From assembly GCA_902806565.1 (NCBI GenBank), contig CADCXA010000066.1, forward strand, positions 620,001-684,000: a stretch of DNA of 64,000 bases. Direction: 5' to 3'. This DNA is from Hypoxylon rubiginosum. Lineage: Eukaryota > Ascomycota > Sordariomycetes > Xylariales > Hypoxylaceae. The number at the start of each line of letters is the position of its first letter. The first letter of the stretch is position 1. The position numbers were made by a program, and so were the translations under genes. The notes under the pieces were generated by a model. That model did not search any database, was not told the DNA's origin, and saw only the letters and a list, made by a program, of their open reading frames with translations. Below, in pieces: positions 10,959 through 22,628 of the stretch.

Positions 10959-13673
10959 CGTGTAAATCGTTCTCGTGTTCGGGCTGGTCGATTGGTGGCG
11001 TTGCAACTGCCTAGGTCGGCAAGGTAAATCTGCTGCACGAAGCTCTCTATGCACGGGGGGAAGGCTGCCGCGTAGCAATACTTTTCAGCTTCGAGGCGTC
11101 CAGATTGTGACAGTTCGCTACCTAACCTTTAGCGGAAGGGCAAAAGCGAAAGACGCAATGCTAAGTACGATATCAAAAATAATCTGCAGGATTTGAAAAC
11201 AACACCAACAGCTAAGCGAGAGAAAGGCTGAGGATGGGTCAGAATTCCAGACGGATTTGACGGCCCAGGGAAAAAGTCGAGCTTCGGGGCAGGGGGTCCT
11301 AGTTGAAGGATGGAGCTGTGCTCGTACATAGTAGATAGGTGGTTTTCGTAATTCCACAAAGAGATGAATCCCATGGACCCTGGACAGCCAGGGGTCTTTT
11401 TTAAGAGGGCGAAGGGTCGCAGAGGGTCGCAGGGCCTACTACATATGGTAGAGGAATGGGGAACCAAGGTGTGGAACCTCAGCCCATGTCCCATCCCAGC
11501 TTTCCAGGAGGGTAACTGACGAGGAGAAGGTGTGAAAGAAACATTTCATTCTTTCTCGTGATGTCGATGCCGCGATGGCTTACACACGGGCGTCCACTCG
11601 TGGCCCGAGTCACGGAAAAGCTAGGTATGACAGACATTGGACCTGAGACAATAAGCTGCAAGTCCGTTATCATGAGAATAAGCAAACCCCCCCTGGCCGC
11701 CTGGCCTCCGCCTCGTTCCCACATGGCACCGAACAGCGGTCGAACTCTTTGACCACCTTTTTTGTGACTTGTCCATCCGATCTCCTCGCCAAGGGATCGC
11801 TTCCTAGGGTCGTATTGACCACAGCAAGGTCCCGTCAGGAACCAATCAGCCAATTTAATTGAGGTATCCAGAAATTGACACGCCAAGTTGGGACGATGCT
11901 ACGCTGGTGTTCTTTCTGGAAATTATCGAGGTCTGATCAGCCAATCGACTACGCCGTGCTACACCATATTTTTAGCGGTTCCTCAATCCGGAGACTTTTC
12001 TGACGAGCTGTCACCTTCAACTGATGACAAGACTTGGGGCCCTTTTTCGGGTTCCTTGACTATGTAGAGAGGGTTGAGGGTTGATCATGTCGCAAGATTA
12101 GCTATTCGATAATGGGATGGGGAGAGAGACAATTGCGGACGATCGAAAGAAAGCTCCGAATGTCTAAGCGGCGCCTCCTCCGCTCCTCCAGTCTCTATAC
12201 CTAGATTGGGTAGCTAGGAGATCGGGTCAGTGGGACTAGTATGGAATTGAATACCTGGACTTCTACTACTGCTAGACATCTAGCTAGACATCTAGCTAGA
12301 CATCTAGGAGGTAGGTAGATGGGCTTTCTACTTTACTCGTAGACAGACGATAGGCTGCTAACCCTTATTAGCCCGTTCTGCCCGTTCTTTGTCTTAAACC
12401 GCACCATGCATTGTATTCCCCCTTCGTCGAGACATGATGTCTTCTTCACTCGAATGATGATGCCTGAAACCGTTATCGACAAGCGACACGACAGACGGGT
12501 GACCACGTTGCGCCTGAAGTCGGTACTCCATTCTGGTGCATCACGTCAACGGCCAAGAGGGGAATACCTATGTACCTACGTATGTATGCAGCGACCTGCG
12601 GTTCGGGTCCCATCCTTGCTTTTCGAGGCTGAAGCGCTTCCAAGTCGGATTGGTCATGCAGGGCAAGCTTACCTAGGCACCTAGGTAGACACTATCGTCG
12701 GTTGCAGGTTTTAGCGTGGCGCTTCTCGGCTTTGCCCAAGTTGGGGTCAGGTAGGTATTACCGCCTTCGATAAACAAGATCCGTCTCTTCTCGGAAGTGT
12801 AACGCCGGCCAATGGGGGAGATATATGAACGGCAGGATAACCACAGTTTAGATGGAGTATCGGGCACATAGGCGAAATCGATTGGGGGAACCCCTTACGT
12901 ATGCATCCGTCGTAGGAGTTCTCTAGTTCCCGGTTTACGAGTCTACCATTTGTTCTTTCGCCGGTCTAAGAGATGCCTAAGAGATGCAGCTATCCGGTTC
13001 GATCTGTCGTACTTGGGGTAGTCGGGAAAGAAGAAATCTGGAACAATCCAACGATATAGTTTGGAGAGCTATAGACGCCTATTGACGGAGGTGGCAAAGC
13101 AATGGCGAAATATGATCAAGTGACTGTTTATTTTATTTTGTTTTCTCTTTTTGCAATGGTAAGACTCTAAGGTTCGTACTTGACGTATTCTTCATGTAGG
13201 GAAATCACATCGAGGAAACACCAATCCACATGTATTAGGCATATAGACACTGTATAGATTCTATTGCGTAACTCGAAATTCTAGGCTCGGGGCAGAAACT
13301 GGAGGTGAACACCCTGAACAGCAAACCCGCAAACTCGTAAACCCCTGTTGAGCCCCTAAAAAGCTAACCTAGCGTCTTGAGGCTAACGCCGCACTGCCGG
13401 TCTCCACCAGATAAGCCAAAGCCACCACATCTGCACCCCTTATCACTTATCTTAGCACACTGCAGGTTTTTAGCTGAAGTCTGAAGTGCGCCTTTGCATA
13501 GTCACACTTCTCAAACAACAGCAACAAGTTGTCTATTATACTTGACCGAATCTATAATCGCCTCCTATAGGGAATAAGTTACGAGCACGTAAACCTATTG
13601 CTGCATTGCTGCATTACGGCCCATCACACGACTCAGTAGATCGGTTGATAGGTGAATAGACGGGGATGAAGCT
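10959..13673. other. Divergent intergenic region, short tandem repeat
   Basis: About 2.7 kb between the 8904 gene (-) and ipi3 (+). The right half must contain the ipi3 promoter. A 12-nt unit (GCTAGACATCTA) is repeated three times at 12271-12306. ORFs on either strand are short and show no family features. Confidence 0.45.
12271..12306. repeat. Three tandem copies of a 12-nt unit
   Basis: GCTAGACATCTA occurs three times in direct tandem. The unit is rich in CTAG and belongs to the CTAG/CCTAGG-flavoured short motifs that litter the spacers of this window. Confidence 0.85.
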
Positions 13674-15061
13674 ATGTTGACCGAAAGCTACCTTGTCTCC
13701 GTGACTGGACAGCCTTTGGCCAATAATACGGCCGTCTCGAAAGACGCCGGTATCTATGAGCATACACTTCATCCGAGCCACTCTACCACCAATACCTTCA
13801 AGAAGAGCTCTACTCCCCGCAACTGCCTCGCCGTCAGCGATACCCACGTCTTCGCTGCCCAAGATGAGAAATCAACAGTTCATGTCTACTCGAGAGCAAA
13901 GGGTAACCAGGAAGCCGTAGTCACCTTCCCAGAGCGCATCCAGAGCGTCGCCCTGCTGGACGACGTGCTTTTCTTAGGTTCGCAGGAAGGGAGGTTAATC
14001 ATATGGGAGGTCCGTCCGCTGATATTCAGGATTCCCGCAATCCCCCTTGAAACATATCTTACTGATTCCTTCCATAGATCTGCACTGGCAGGCAAGTGAC
14101 AACTCCCGCTTGCCACGTCCAAGCGGTAACCTGCATCGCTGCCACACCCTACCACCTTCTTACTGGGTCTGACGACGCAAATGTTCATGTCTGGTCCATC
14201 CCGCGCCTGCTAGAGCTTGACTCGACTATCGAACATGAACCCCAAGAGACGTTATCAAACCACAGGGCTGCTATCACGTCTCTCGTCGTAGGTCAGAGTG
14301 TAAACCCCGATACCAACATTTGCGTCTCGGGAAGTAAGGATAAGTCCTGCATCGTCTGGAATTACCAGCTCGGCATACCCCTGCGGACGCTGCTGTTCCC
14401 GAGTTTTCCTCTCTGTCTGGCTCTCGACCCCTGCGCACGTGCCATCTACGCCTCTTCTGAAGATGGCTCGCTATTCGCAATTGACCTGTTTGCCGAAAAG
14501 GCATTGCTAGGTCCCCAGAGTACGGAAGAAAGCTCTACGGCTGTGCAGGTCTCCTCCGCGTTTGGCGCTACGCCTCAAGACGCCGGGCCAGCGTCGTGTA
14601 TGGCCATAAACTACGATGGCACGATCTTGATATCAGGGCACCCGCATGGTCAGCTTCTCCGGTGGGATCTAAGCAGCCGTGCCGATTCCACCGAGCTGTC
14701 AAACCTCAATGCTTCTGTTACGAGCATTGTTTTCACCTCACCATTGCCAACACCGCGACCCACTAAATCCGTTACGGTCGTCAAGCCGTTCCTCGGAAGT
14801 CGAACGTATAACTTCACCGCCCAACTTGATTCAGATGCTACAGAGGAAACCAGATTTAGCAAGATGCTTCAATCCAAAGGAGTGCCCAATGATGTCATAG
14901 AACAAGCCATACTCGCCTTCCAGGCGCCAGTCCAAGATGGCGTCGGTGATCAAGAATTAAGGAGAGAGAATGAGGAGCTCTGGGAGGTCATCAACGAACA
15001 GCGGGCGCTTCAAAAGAAGACCTTGCAGCGATATATAGAAGCTAAATCCGCCAATGCCTAA
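13674..15061 (+). CDS. ipi3: Pre-rRNA-processing WD40 protein Ipi3
   Basis: Ipi3 (Crb3/WDR18 family) is a WD40 subunit of the Rix1 complex that matures the pre-60S ribosomal subunit in the nucleolus and nucleoplasm. Two exons, 13674-14009 and 14078-15061, with a 68-nt intron (GTCCGT...CCATAG), give 439 aa. Splicing joins LIIWE to ICTGRQVTTPACHVQAVTC, a characteristic Ipi3 segment. WD-like repeats are visible: AVTCIAATPYHLLTGSDD followed by VHVWSI; AAITSLVVG followed by SGSKDKSCIVWNY; and GTILISGHPHGQLLRWDL. The C terminus is a charged helical stretch (RRENEELWEVINEQRALQKK) typical of the family. The start MLTESYLVSVTGQPL fits the family, and an upstream stop isolates it. Length and order match full-length orthologues, with no sign of damage. 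Confidence 0.95.
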
Positions 15062-17086
15062 AATCATTGGATCTATTACCATTGTTCGAGACAGGTCCGC
15101 TATACTCAATAGTTTCCATCCAGTGTTGAGAAGTTGACGGCAGCCTCGGCGGCACGACACTATCAGGCCCCGAGTTTCATTCGTAAGCACTATTGGGGTA
15201 GCGCCAGCCGTAGCTATATACCGTGGCAATTGTGAATGGAGGTTCCTGTGTTCAGCCGCACCACACGGAGACTCGAGGCTAGTTCGGCATTGGCGTCCAA
15301 TGTTTAGGAATCAGACCAATTCGAAGCTAGCGGAATGTCTAACGACTGGTCCAGGTATGTCGTTATGGTGCTACCAGTGGCGGGCTATGGCAGCGACCGT
15401 CTACCTGAATGCACCATCTCATCTCGGAGACTCACAACAAAGTTCGCACTACCATTCTTAAGAACCGGCCGAGTTCCGGCATTCGCCCCTTTCCCTCTAG
15501 GGAGACTAGGGAGATAGTAGGAGCGTCGGACGACTAGCGGTGGACCATATAGGGGAGCCATTGATGGGCAACGATAAGGCATTGAGTTAGTTCAACTGCC
15601 TTGAGGACGCCATACCGATAACCTAGACGAGCTGAGCAATGAAAGAAATGCACATTTTAAGGTGTCTCGATTGTCTTGGAACTTGCGATACATTCGTAGC
15701 ATTATTCATGTCATTGCAATAGAAAGTTTGCCTTAGTTTTCGAACCGTAGTAGTCGCTGAGTCTCAATCGATATGGCGAGCGTATATCGGACACACACAC
15801 ACGCGCACACGCGCACACACAGAGAGAGAGAGGGGGGGGGAGAGAGAGAAAGAGAGAGAATTAGTAGCTTCGGTACCTCTCTTCCCAGCTCGTCTGGGGG
15901 GCTGTGATATCGTTCTACGCAAAAGAATAAGTATTTCCAATCGTTAGGTGCCTGAGATTAGGTATAAAAGGAGACCTGTCTGGATACGTAGAACTAGATA
16001 TTTTAACACACGAAAAGAGCTGTCTCCACCTTTGCTTACATGGAAGGAGTCATAACAATAGCGATGTGATCCTCGGGTGTTGGCCATATCATTCACTGGC
16101 TAAGCAACATCCCTTGCAAGTCTACTGCCTGCATGGGAAATAATGCGTGAGGGTTAAAGAGTTTAAATAGCTTCGATTATTTGATACACAACTCCCAAAT
16201 TGTTATCGACATCTCCTTTCCCCTTGTCACATAAAAAATTCAATAGGAAATGAAAGGAAATGGAAAGGGGTACTGGTATAAAAAGTTTTCATTCTCGATA
16301 TTCACTAGATCAATCCTGTATTGACGCAAAGAGAACGGATAGGGTACCATCGATAGCCGTAAGGGGGTATTTATATATGTACCTAGGTATATATCCGTGT
16401 GGGAAATCCTATATTTTTCTTCTTCTCGATGAGCAGCGTGAGCGTAAATGGGAAAAACATGTGTTTTTTGCTTGGGCAATTCGGATCTTCAAGTTTCGCC
16501 TCAACAACTCTCTTCCCAAAATATCCCAGAATGATATAAAAAAGTTCGAAAAAAAAAATCAAAAGGAGAACTCCTCAAAAAACGAACTTGTTAGACCCCG
16601 TATCAGAGATTCGAAACACTCATGGTTCTTTGCTCCCTTAGTATGTATGCTATGCCATCAATGCAATGCCACGCGATATGAACACGTAAAAATCGCCATA
16701 ACCCCGAACGCTCGCTTTAGAATGCGAAAGAGCCCCTTCGCCCAGAAAATGTCGACAAGGCCGGTCCGCAAAGTCGACCGGATGAAAAGAAAAATTGCGA
16801 TGGGAAAGGTACAGCATCATACGTAACCGAGAGCTTCCAACTAGACTGGAAGGAAATCGAATTATCCCGGCTTAGGAATGATAATGCGTAGATAGGTGTC
16901 TGAGCCCGGAATGCAAATCTCTCCAGTGTAGGTGTAGGTACCTAGCCAGTGGCCAATTCCATGACCTAAGAAAACTCCCTGACGATGACCGATAAACGTG
17001 TGTGCCGTTTGCCTGAACTCTGAGCTTGGGCGGCTTTGCCCCTATCCCATGAATGCCTCATGCGTACTTCCACGCTTAAGGATGCT
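15062..17086. other. Convergent intergenic region with CA/GA microsatellite
   Basis: Two kilobases between the 3' ends of ipi3 (+) and rsr1 (-). It contains a CA/GA-rich simple repeat (15791-15860) and a TACCTAGGTA palindrome at 16380-16389. A 188-codon plus-strand ORF at 16260-16826 is Lys/Arg/Ile-rich, has no recognisable domain, and crosses A-rich simple sequence, so it is not annotated as a gene. Confidence 0.5.
15791..15860. repeat. (CA)n/(GA)n microsatellite with G9 run
   Basis: CA dinucleotides with CG interruptions pass into GA dinucleotides, then a short G run, then GA again. This is a compound simple-sequence repeat. Confidence 0.92.
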
Positions 17087-18424
17087 TCATAAGATGACGC
17101 AGGGTCGATGGTTTGGATCTCGGTCCTTTCCCCTCCTCCTTCGTCGCTTTTTATAGTAAGATATGGAATAGGGATCAAATTTGTCCTCTTGATCCTCTAG
17201 ATAATTTTCTCCGGCATCATCCTTCCGCAGCATTTGGCGGCATAAATCGATGAATACCTCTTCCACATTTGCTGTACGGAAGTGTTAGTTTCGGTTAATT
17301 ATAAGATCCTGGAACTTCGGGATTTTGTATGAAAATTTGGCTAGATGCGCATACTTCTCGTTCGAGCGCTCGCTTCATAGTATGGCGCGCCCCATCTCTG
17401 AGAGATTTGGAATCCTTTGGTGCGTGGCACGGACCGCTGGTCCTCGAGGTCTGCCTTGTTCCCACATATGACGATTGGCACGTTCTCGTCGTCCTTGATG
17501 CGAATGATCTCATCGCGGAGTCCCGCTAGCTCGGCTAAGGACGAGGTCGAGGTGATACTAAAGACTAGAAGAAACCCCTGACCCGTTTTCATGTACAGAT
17601 CTCGCATGGCAACTGAAGCCGAGTCAGTAGGGTTACATACTTAGCACGCGTGTACACAGCATATGAAAAAGAGTGAACCAACCAAACTGCTCGGTGCCCG
17701 CGGTATCCAGACTATCTCAAAGTTAGCATGCCGGTGTCGCGGGGTAAAGCGATGCATTGCGTCTGCGGTTGGTGATGTCTTACATCTCCAAGACTACCTG
17801 GCGGCCCTGTTTCCGTATATGTTAGTGGTTGTTAAAGCCAAACCAATCGGATCGAAGGAGGGTGGAGGGTAAGCGGCGCTTACATCAACGGCGACCTGAG
17901 TCCGGTACGAATCCTCAATCGTCGGATCATAACTTTCAATCCATTCATTATGAACAAACTGAGCTATCATAAATCAAAAAGACTTGTCAGCAAATTAACT
18001 CTTCTTATAACACTGATAGGTCTAATTTAAGTAGATCGTGTTTTGTCTTGTTTCGTTTCCTATCAAATCGGGATTTGAATTGAAGAAGCTAAGAAGCGCT
18101 TTACCTGTAAGACAGCTCTTCCCGACACCGCCTAGTAAATTGTGTTAGCAGTTGCGCACAAGCAGGGGACGAAAGTTGTTCGATGCAGATAGCACTTTTG
18201 AAATAAAAATAAAAATAAAAGTTGATTTTGAATCGAAAGCTGGCAATGTCAAAACTCACCTGCACCTAGTACAACAACGTGGAATTCCCGTCTATTCGTA
18301 AAAACGAGCACGTCAGTTAATTTCGTATTAAGAGATAGATGCATACACATCAACAAAAATAAAATAGAATTAAGCCGGCAGGAGAGACGAACGCAGGTTG
18401 GTAACGGCCTTGTCTTGGTGGCAT
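17087..18424 (-). CDS. rsr1: Ras-family GTPase of the Rsr1/Bud1-Krev-1 (Rap) type
   Basis: Rap-like GTPase that marks polarity sites at the plasma membrane, as yeast Rsr1/Bud1 and Neurospora Krev-1 do. Exons that splice cleanly (GT-AG, in phase): 18291-18260, 18131-18105, 17963-17884, 17806-17784, 17711-17683, 17612-17355 and 17271-17087. G motifs: GAGGVGKS (G1, split by an intron), YDPTIEDSY (switch I), DTAGTEQF (G3), NKAD (G4) and EASAR (G5). The tail has a KKRRRRRGK polybasic patch and ends CVIL, a geranylgeranylation CaaX box. The start is unresolved. ATG at 18424 (MPPR, then REFHVVVLG) gives the family's N terminus and about 214 aa, but lacks a GT donor. An unspliced in-frame ATG at 18350 would add an unusual 20-residue leader. 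From REFHVV onward the structure is firm. Confidence 0.9.
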
Positions 18425-19026
18425 GATTTCACTGAAGCTCAGCTTATAAGCTTCAAAGCTATTAGCTAGCTTCAAGCTCGGGATTTCATGAAAGGCGCAT
18501 CAGATACGCCTAGGATGTCGAGAGTCGGGTCGGCAATGCGAAAATCCGGCAGTCCGTCAGCTCGTGTCTGTCACTCTCGCGACAAACGACAAAGCGGCGG
18601 CTGGGATGGGGTGGTTGTTTTGGCTGATGTGCGTTGGAGGTATCATCCAACTGGCGGTTCCAACTGTTTTTGTATTCCTCCTGGGAAGTTTGCCGAAAGA
18701 TAACGTCAGATGGGTACCCAACCGTTCCAGGGGGTCTAGGTTAGGTAGGCGTCTAAGGAAGGGGAAAAGAAAAAATCTGATAATAATAAGAGCCGCCTTG
18801 GTTCCAATGGTTCCAAGTTGGGGCGGGGGGTTGACGAAAATAAAAGCGCGGCTGGCCCCTTTCCTTGTTTGGAGGTACGGACCAGGGAAGGGATCAGACG
18901 CAGCGGTGGCTTCGGCAGGCCCGTGACAAGAAGCGGAGGAGGGAAGAGAAAAAAAGAACAGATAGACGGACTAGGTACAGAACTGATAATTTTTAGGGGG
19001 CCAAAAAGAGGGGTATATAATGTAAT

Positions 19027-19103
19027 ATGATGGACGATAGACGATGGATGGACGATGGATGATGGACAAAATGATGGATGATGGACAAAATGATGGATGA
19101 AAT
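19027..19103. repeat. GATG/GATGGAC imperfect tandem repeats
   Basis: Imperfect tandem units around GATGGA and GATGGACAAAAT, including two copies of the latter. It is part of a simple-sequence-rich tract that continues to about 19600. Confidence 0.85.
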
Positions 19104-19260
19104 GCGACAGCATATACATCTAAAGCACATACAGACAACGCAGAACGGGGTCTAGTACACACCCAGGAGAATATGCAACCCAAGCTATGTAGGTCAGGTT
19201 TTAAGGTAGGTTTGTATATGTAAGGTAGATAATATATGTAGCCTGTAATTCAAGTCATAA

Positions 19261-19345
19261 GTCATGTAGACGTATGTAGACGTATGTGTATGTAAGTTAT
19301 GTATATGTATGTATGTATGTAGGTATGAGGTGTATGAGGTGTGGG
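19261..19345. repeat. GTAT/ATGT microsatellite
   Basis: Repeated GTAT units with GTAGACGTAT variants, then GAGGTGT units. Simple sequence without a gene. Confidence 0.85.
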
Positions 19346-19530
19346 TAAGACGTGGGAAAATAAAATAAAAATGGGTAAAATAAGATGGACAACGAATTTG
19401 ACAAGACGCACGCATATGCACGCACTATTTAATAAGGCGACAGATACTCAGCGACGTATCCGCATCCTCATCGCAGGGAGCCTTGGGATGGGGTAATAAG
19501 ACAAACGTCGAGAGAGGAAGCAAGCGGCAT

Positions 19531-19590
19531 AGATGGATAGATAGAAGGATAGAAGGATAGAAAGATGGAAAGATAGAGGGAGAGAGGGAA
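19531..19590. repeat. GATA/GGATAGAA microsatellite
   Basis: GATAGATA followed by repeats of AGGATAGA and GGAAAGAT, then GAGAG. A purine-rich simple repeat. Confidence 0.8.
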
Positions 19591-20479
19591 GAGAGAAAAG
19601 TTCGGAACGGAGAGCCGACGAATTGTTATATTTATTGTATCTCTACATCTCAATCCCCCCCTTCGTTCCTTTCGACGTGGCTCTGAGGCGAAGGTTTCTT
19701 GTATCGAAAAGAAAGACTTGCTTCGTTTCCGCCATATTTTAGCTAAGGTACATGAGTCTGGTCGGCAATTTACACGACGGATCATGTACATAGTATTATT
19801 TAGGTGGTACAGGAAAAATATATGTATGGTCGGCCCGCCTATTTAATGTGGTATCGTCAACTTGAGGGAGTGTGCTTAGGCTCTTTAGGCCTCCCTTCTA
19901 GTCCTCCTAGCCCTCCTAGGCTTCTTCCTAAGCTCTCCTAAGCTCTCCTAGGTAAGTCGTACAGGCCGAAGGGGAGGGCAAAAAAAGGGTGGTAACGTCT
20001 ACGGGTACACATGTATGGCGGCAGATGCAAAGCTCCTCTGCAGACGCAGGCGTAGCGTAGGCGCAGGCGCTGGCGCCGGTGGGCAGACCCCCCCCCCCCA
20101 GCTAAACACCCATCCCCAGCGTATCCTAGCATAGGGGACATCAGGGCCCTTATAAACCCCTAGCGCACCCTAGTAAAGCTAGACCAGACCCTACATGCTG
20201 CAATGTACTCTGTACAGACATCACTGTCGTACCCCGAGCCCGTCTAGAACTGCTCACGCCGATTGGAAGGCGTCTGTTTCTTTGTTTTCTCGATGGAGGG
20301 ATGGAGCGACGATGTGCATACGGGGGGCATATAAGTTTTGTCGTACAACCCCCGCGGCAACCCTACAGAGAGCTGCAGAGGTACATAGCATTCTCAGCTT
20401 GACGAATAAGATGCTTGGCTCCGAAGGCCAATCCTCTTTTAGGTCCCTGTTTTGACTTTTTTTGAATCCTCCCGCCTCT

Positions 20480-20544
20480 TCCAATCCGACAAGTCCAATC
20501 CGACAAGTCCAATCCGACAAGTCCAATCCGACAGTTCAATCCGA
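20480..20544. repeat. 14-nt tandem repeat, about four to five copies
   Basis: The unit AAGTCCAATCCGAC is repeated three times exactly, with a degenerate copy on each side. It is a minisatellite and has no coding context. Confidence 0.88.
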
Positions 20545-20803
20545 CTGCGTACTACATAGTACGTCAACTTTGCCCCTGAATCTCGAGACTTTAGGTACCT
20601 ACTTAGCATTGGTCATTGGTCCCATTGGACTATTGGACCAAGTATCAGATGAAATGATATTTGTATTATCTTCAATGTTCCCATCTATCAGCAACGCGGC
20701 CGCAAAAGTAATCCAATCCCTTGTGCCCCTTTCATTTACATCTTACTTTCTCGATCCTAAATCCTGATGCCCCCTTTTTCTCGCTATTTATTATCCACGG
20801 GTT

Positions 20804-20826
20804 CCCCCCCCCCCCCCCCCCCCCCC
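20804..20826. repeat. Homopolymer C23
   Basis: Uninterrupted run of 23 C. A second C23 tract is at 36417-36439. Such G-tracts on the other strand could form G-quadruplexes, which is inference only. Confidence 0.9.
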
Positions 20827-22274
20827 AAATCTTGCTTGACAATCAATATGTAAGACATTACGATACCTTACCCAACTTCAGCGTCTTCTTATTTTTAGGA
20901 CCTGCACCAACAAAACCCGCCTTCGAATGGTAGGGATCGAATGAGAAGAAAGAAAAGAGAGAAGAAAAAAAGGAGGTATTCGCATTTGCTTGCTGGATCG
21001 GACCAATCTGTCTGATCTGATCTCGTGCAGGGCTCCAACCCGAACTCACTAATGGGAATTATTAGACCGCGCAGCCAGTAAAAAGGACCAAAAGACCAGT
21101 TGACGAGTTAAGACGGGTCGGCCTTGCATGGAGCAAGCGGTTGGGTTGTTTGGGATTTGGGGCTTTCGTGCTTCTTTAGGACTGAGAGGACCAAAAGGAC
21201 CTGCCCGCCTGTTCCTCCTGTTCTCTCCCCTTTCTGCATTCCCCCAGCTCCGTCTCTGTGTTGTTGCTGTTGTGTTGCAGGCTCGAGCTTCCCGCTCTGG
21301 TAGCATTCGATTGTCGAATATCGAAAAACGGCCGGGTGAAGATGGCAAATCTGGTTGGTACGCCCGCAGATGCCGGAGAGGGAACTTGGACTACTAAAAA
21401 TTCCCATGCGGCGAAACCTTGCACGGGCTTTGCTGGTTGGGCTAAAGAGGATGCAGGTGCAAATCGCATTCTGCATTCTGCTATCTGCTAATCCCGTCCA
21501 TCAAGGTTTAAAAAAGAAATACGTGTCGGTGAAAACATTGGGCAAATCCAGCTGGCTCTCTCCCCCTCCGAGCGTTCCCGATACGCCGAATCCGTCCAAG
21601 CGCGGGCTGCGTTGGGCTGGCGTGGCCCATCCCGCATTTTCCCAATGATCCTCCCCCCGAACCTGGCAAGCCCTGGACAAGGCTTTCCGAGAAGGCTGTC
21701 TGTCGGATTCTTTGGATGGAAAAACTTTTTCGAGATAGATGAAGACACCATCAATTTTCCGCGGAGTTCTCATTTCTATCTGCTATCTTTGGTGTCGCAG
21801 CCATCACCTGACGAATACCAGCTGCGCGCCTTGCAGCGCTACGAACATATCAATTTTTTTTGGCCTCGTTGCTTGACCTTATCTTGCCTACCTCCTATAG
21901 GCACCCTAACTAGATGCTCAGGTATGTGAAAGCTCACCTAACATACCTAACCTAGGTATATACCTATCCGCCTATGTATTGTACAAAAGGCATACAGTGG
22001 ATATCCTAGTGAGGTTTCTACAACCCAACAACCCAGTCAAGAAGTCCAGGCTTCACTATGTAATGAGGTACCTAAACATATCCCGGTTGACAGTCGGAAG
22101 TCGTCGATCTAGCTCCCCGGAAGACTTAGTGCATAGTAAGTATGTGCAACCTTGCCCGCTTTCGCCCAAGTTCGAAGTCGACAACTTACAACCTCGAGAC
22201 GACCTAACCTAGTCCATTAGCCGGGCTCGTTATAAGTCTCTTTACTAGCTTTGGCTCGTTGCTTAGACGTATAA

Positions 22275-22302
22275 TCGGGATTTCATCTTGTTCAAATCCC
22301 GA
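22275..22302. repeat. Perfect 9-bp inverted repeat (hairpin)
   Basis: TCGGGATTT pairs with AAATCCCGA across a 10-nt loop. It resembles a T-arm superficially, but no acceptor or anticodon arm accompanies it. Confidence 0.7.
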
Positions 22303-22606
22303 AAGAGACTTTTATAAAGCTCGGCGGCTCTTACAGTCTGGGTCTTCGGTCTGGGTTGTACTAGCTTTTGCGATTCAATGTCGAAGTCGAAGCATTACGC
22401 AATCACATACCCTGTAATATACCTAACGTAGGCGGACGGAGATGGGCCAAGGGTTGCTTAGTTTCACTACTCACCTGGGCACTAAACCCGCTTCCGAGCC
22501 GTCGAACGGTTCGGATTCCGATTGAGCAAGGGGCTCGTAAGGAACGGTGTCCATCCTCGTCCCGCATCCGCGCCGCTATCGTCCACCATATGGGTGTGAC
22601 ATGCAA

Positions 22607-22628
22607 GCCATACTACTAGTAGTATGGC
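22607..22628. repeat. 22-bp perfect palindrome
   Basis: The half-site GCCATACTACT is followed directly by its exact reverse complement. Such long uninterrupted palindromes are improbable by chance in a few tens of kilobases. No gene lies nearby to suggest an operator. Confidence 0.85.

Noticed and set aside
16260..16826. 188-codon plus-strand ORF
   Set aside because: Lys/Arg/Ile-rich, crosses A-rich simple sequence, no domain, and no support from splice sites. It lies in the convergent spacer of two well-defined genes.
20804..20826. C tract as telomere-like or centromeric sequence
   Set aside because: It is a pure homopolymer, not a TTAGGG/CCCTAA array, and lies within ordinary intergenic DNA.
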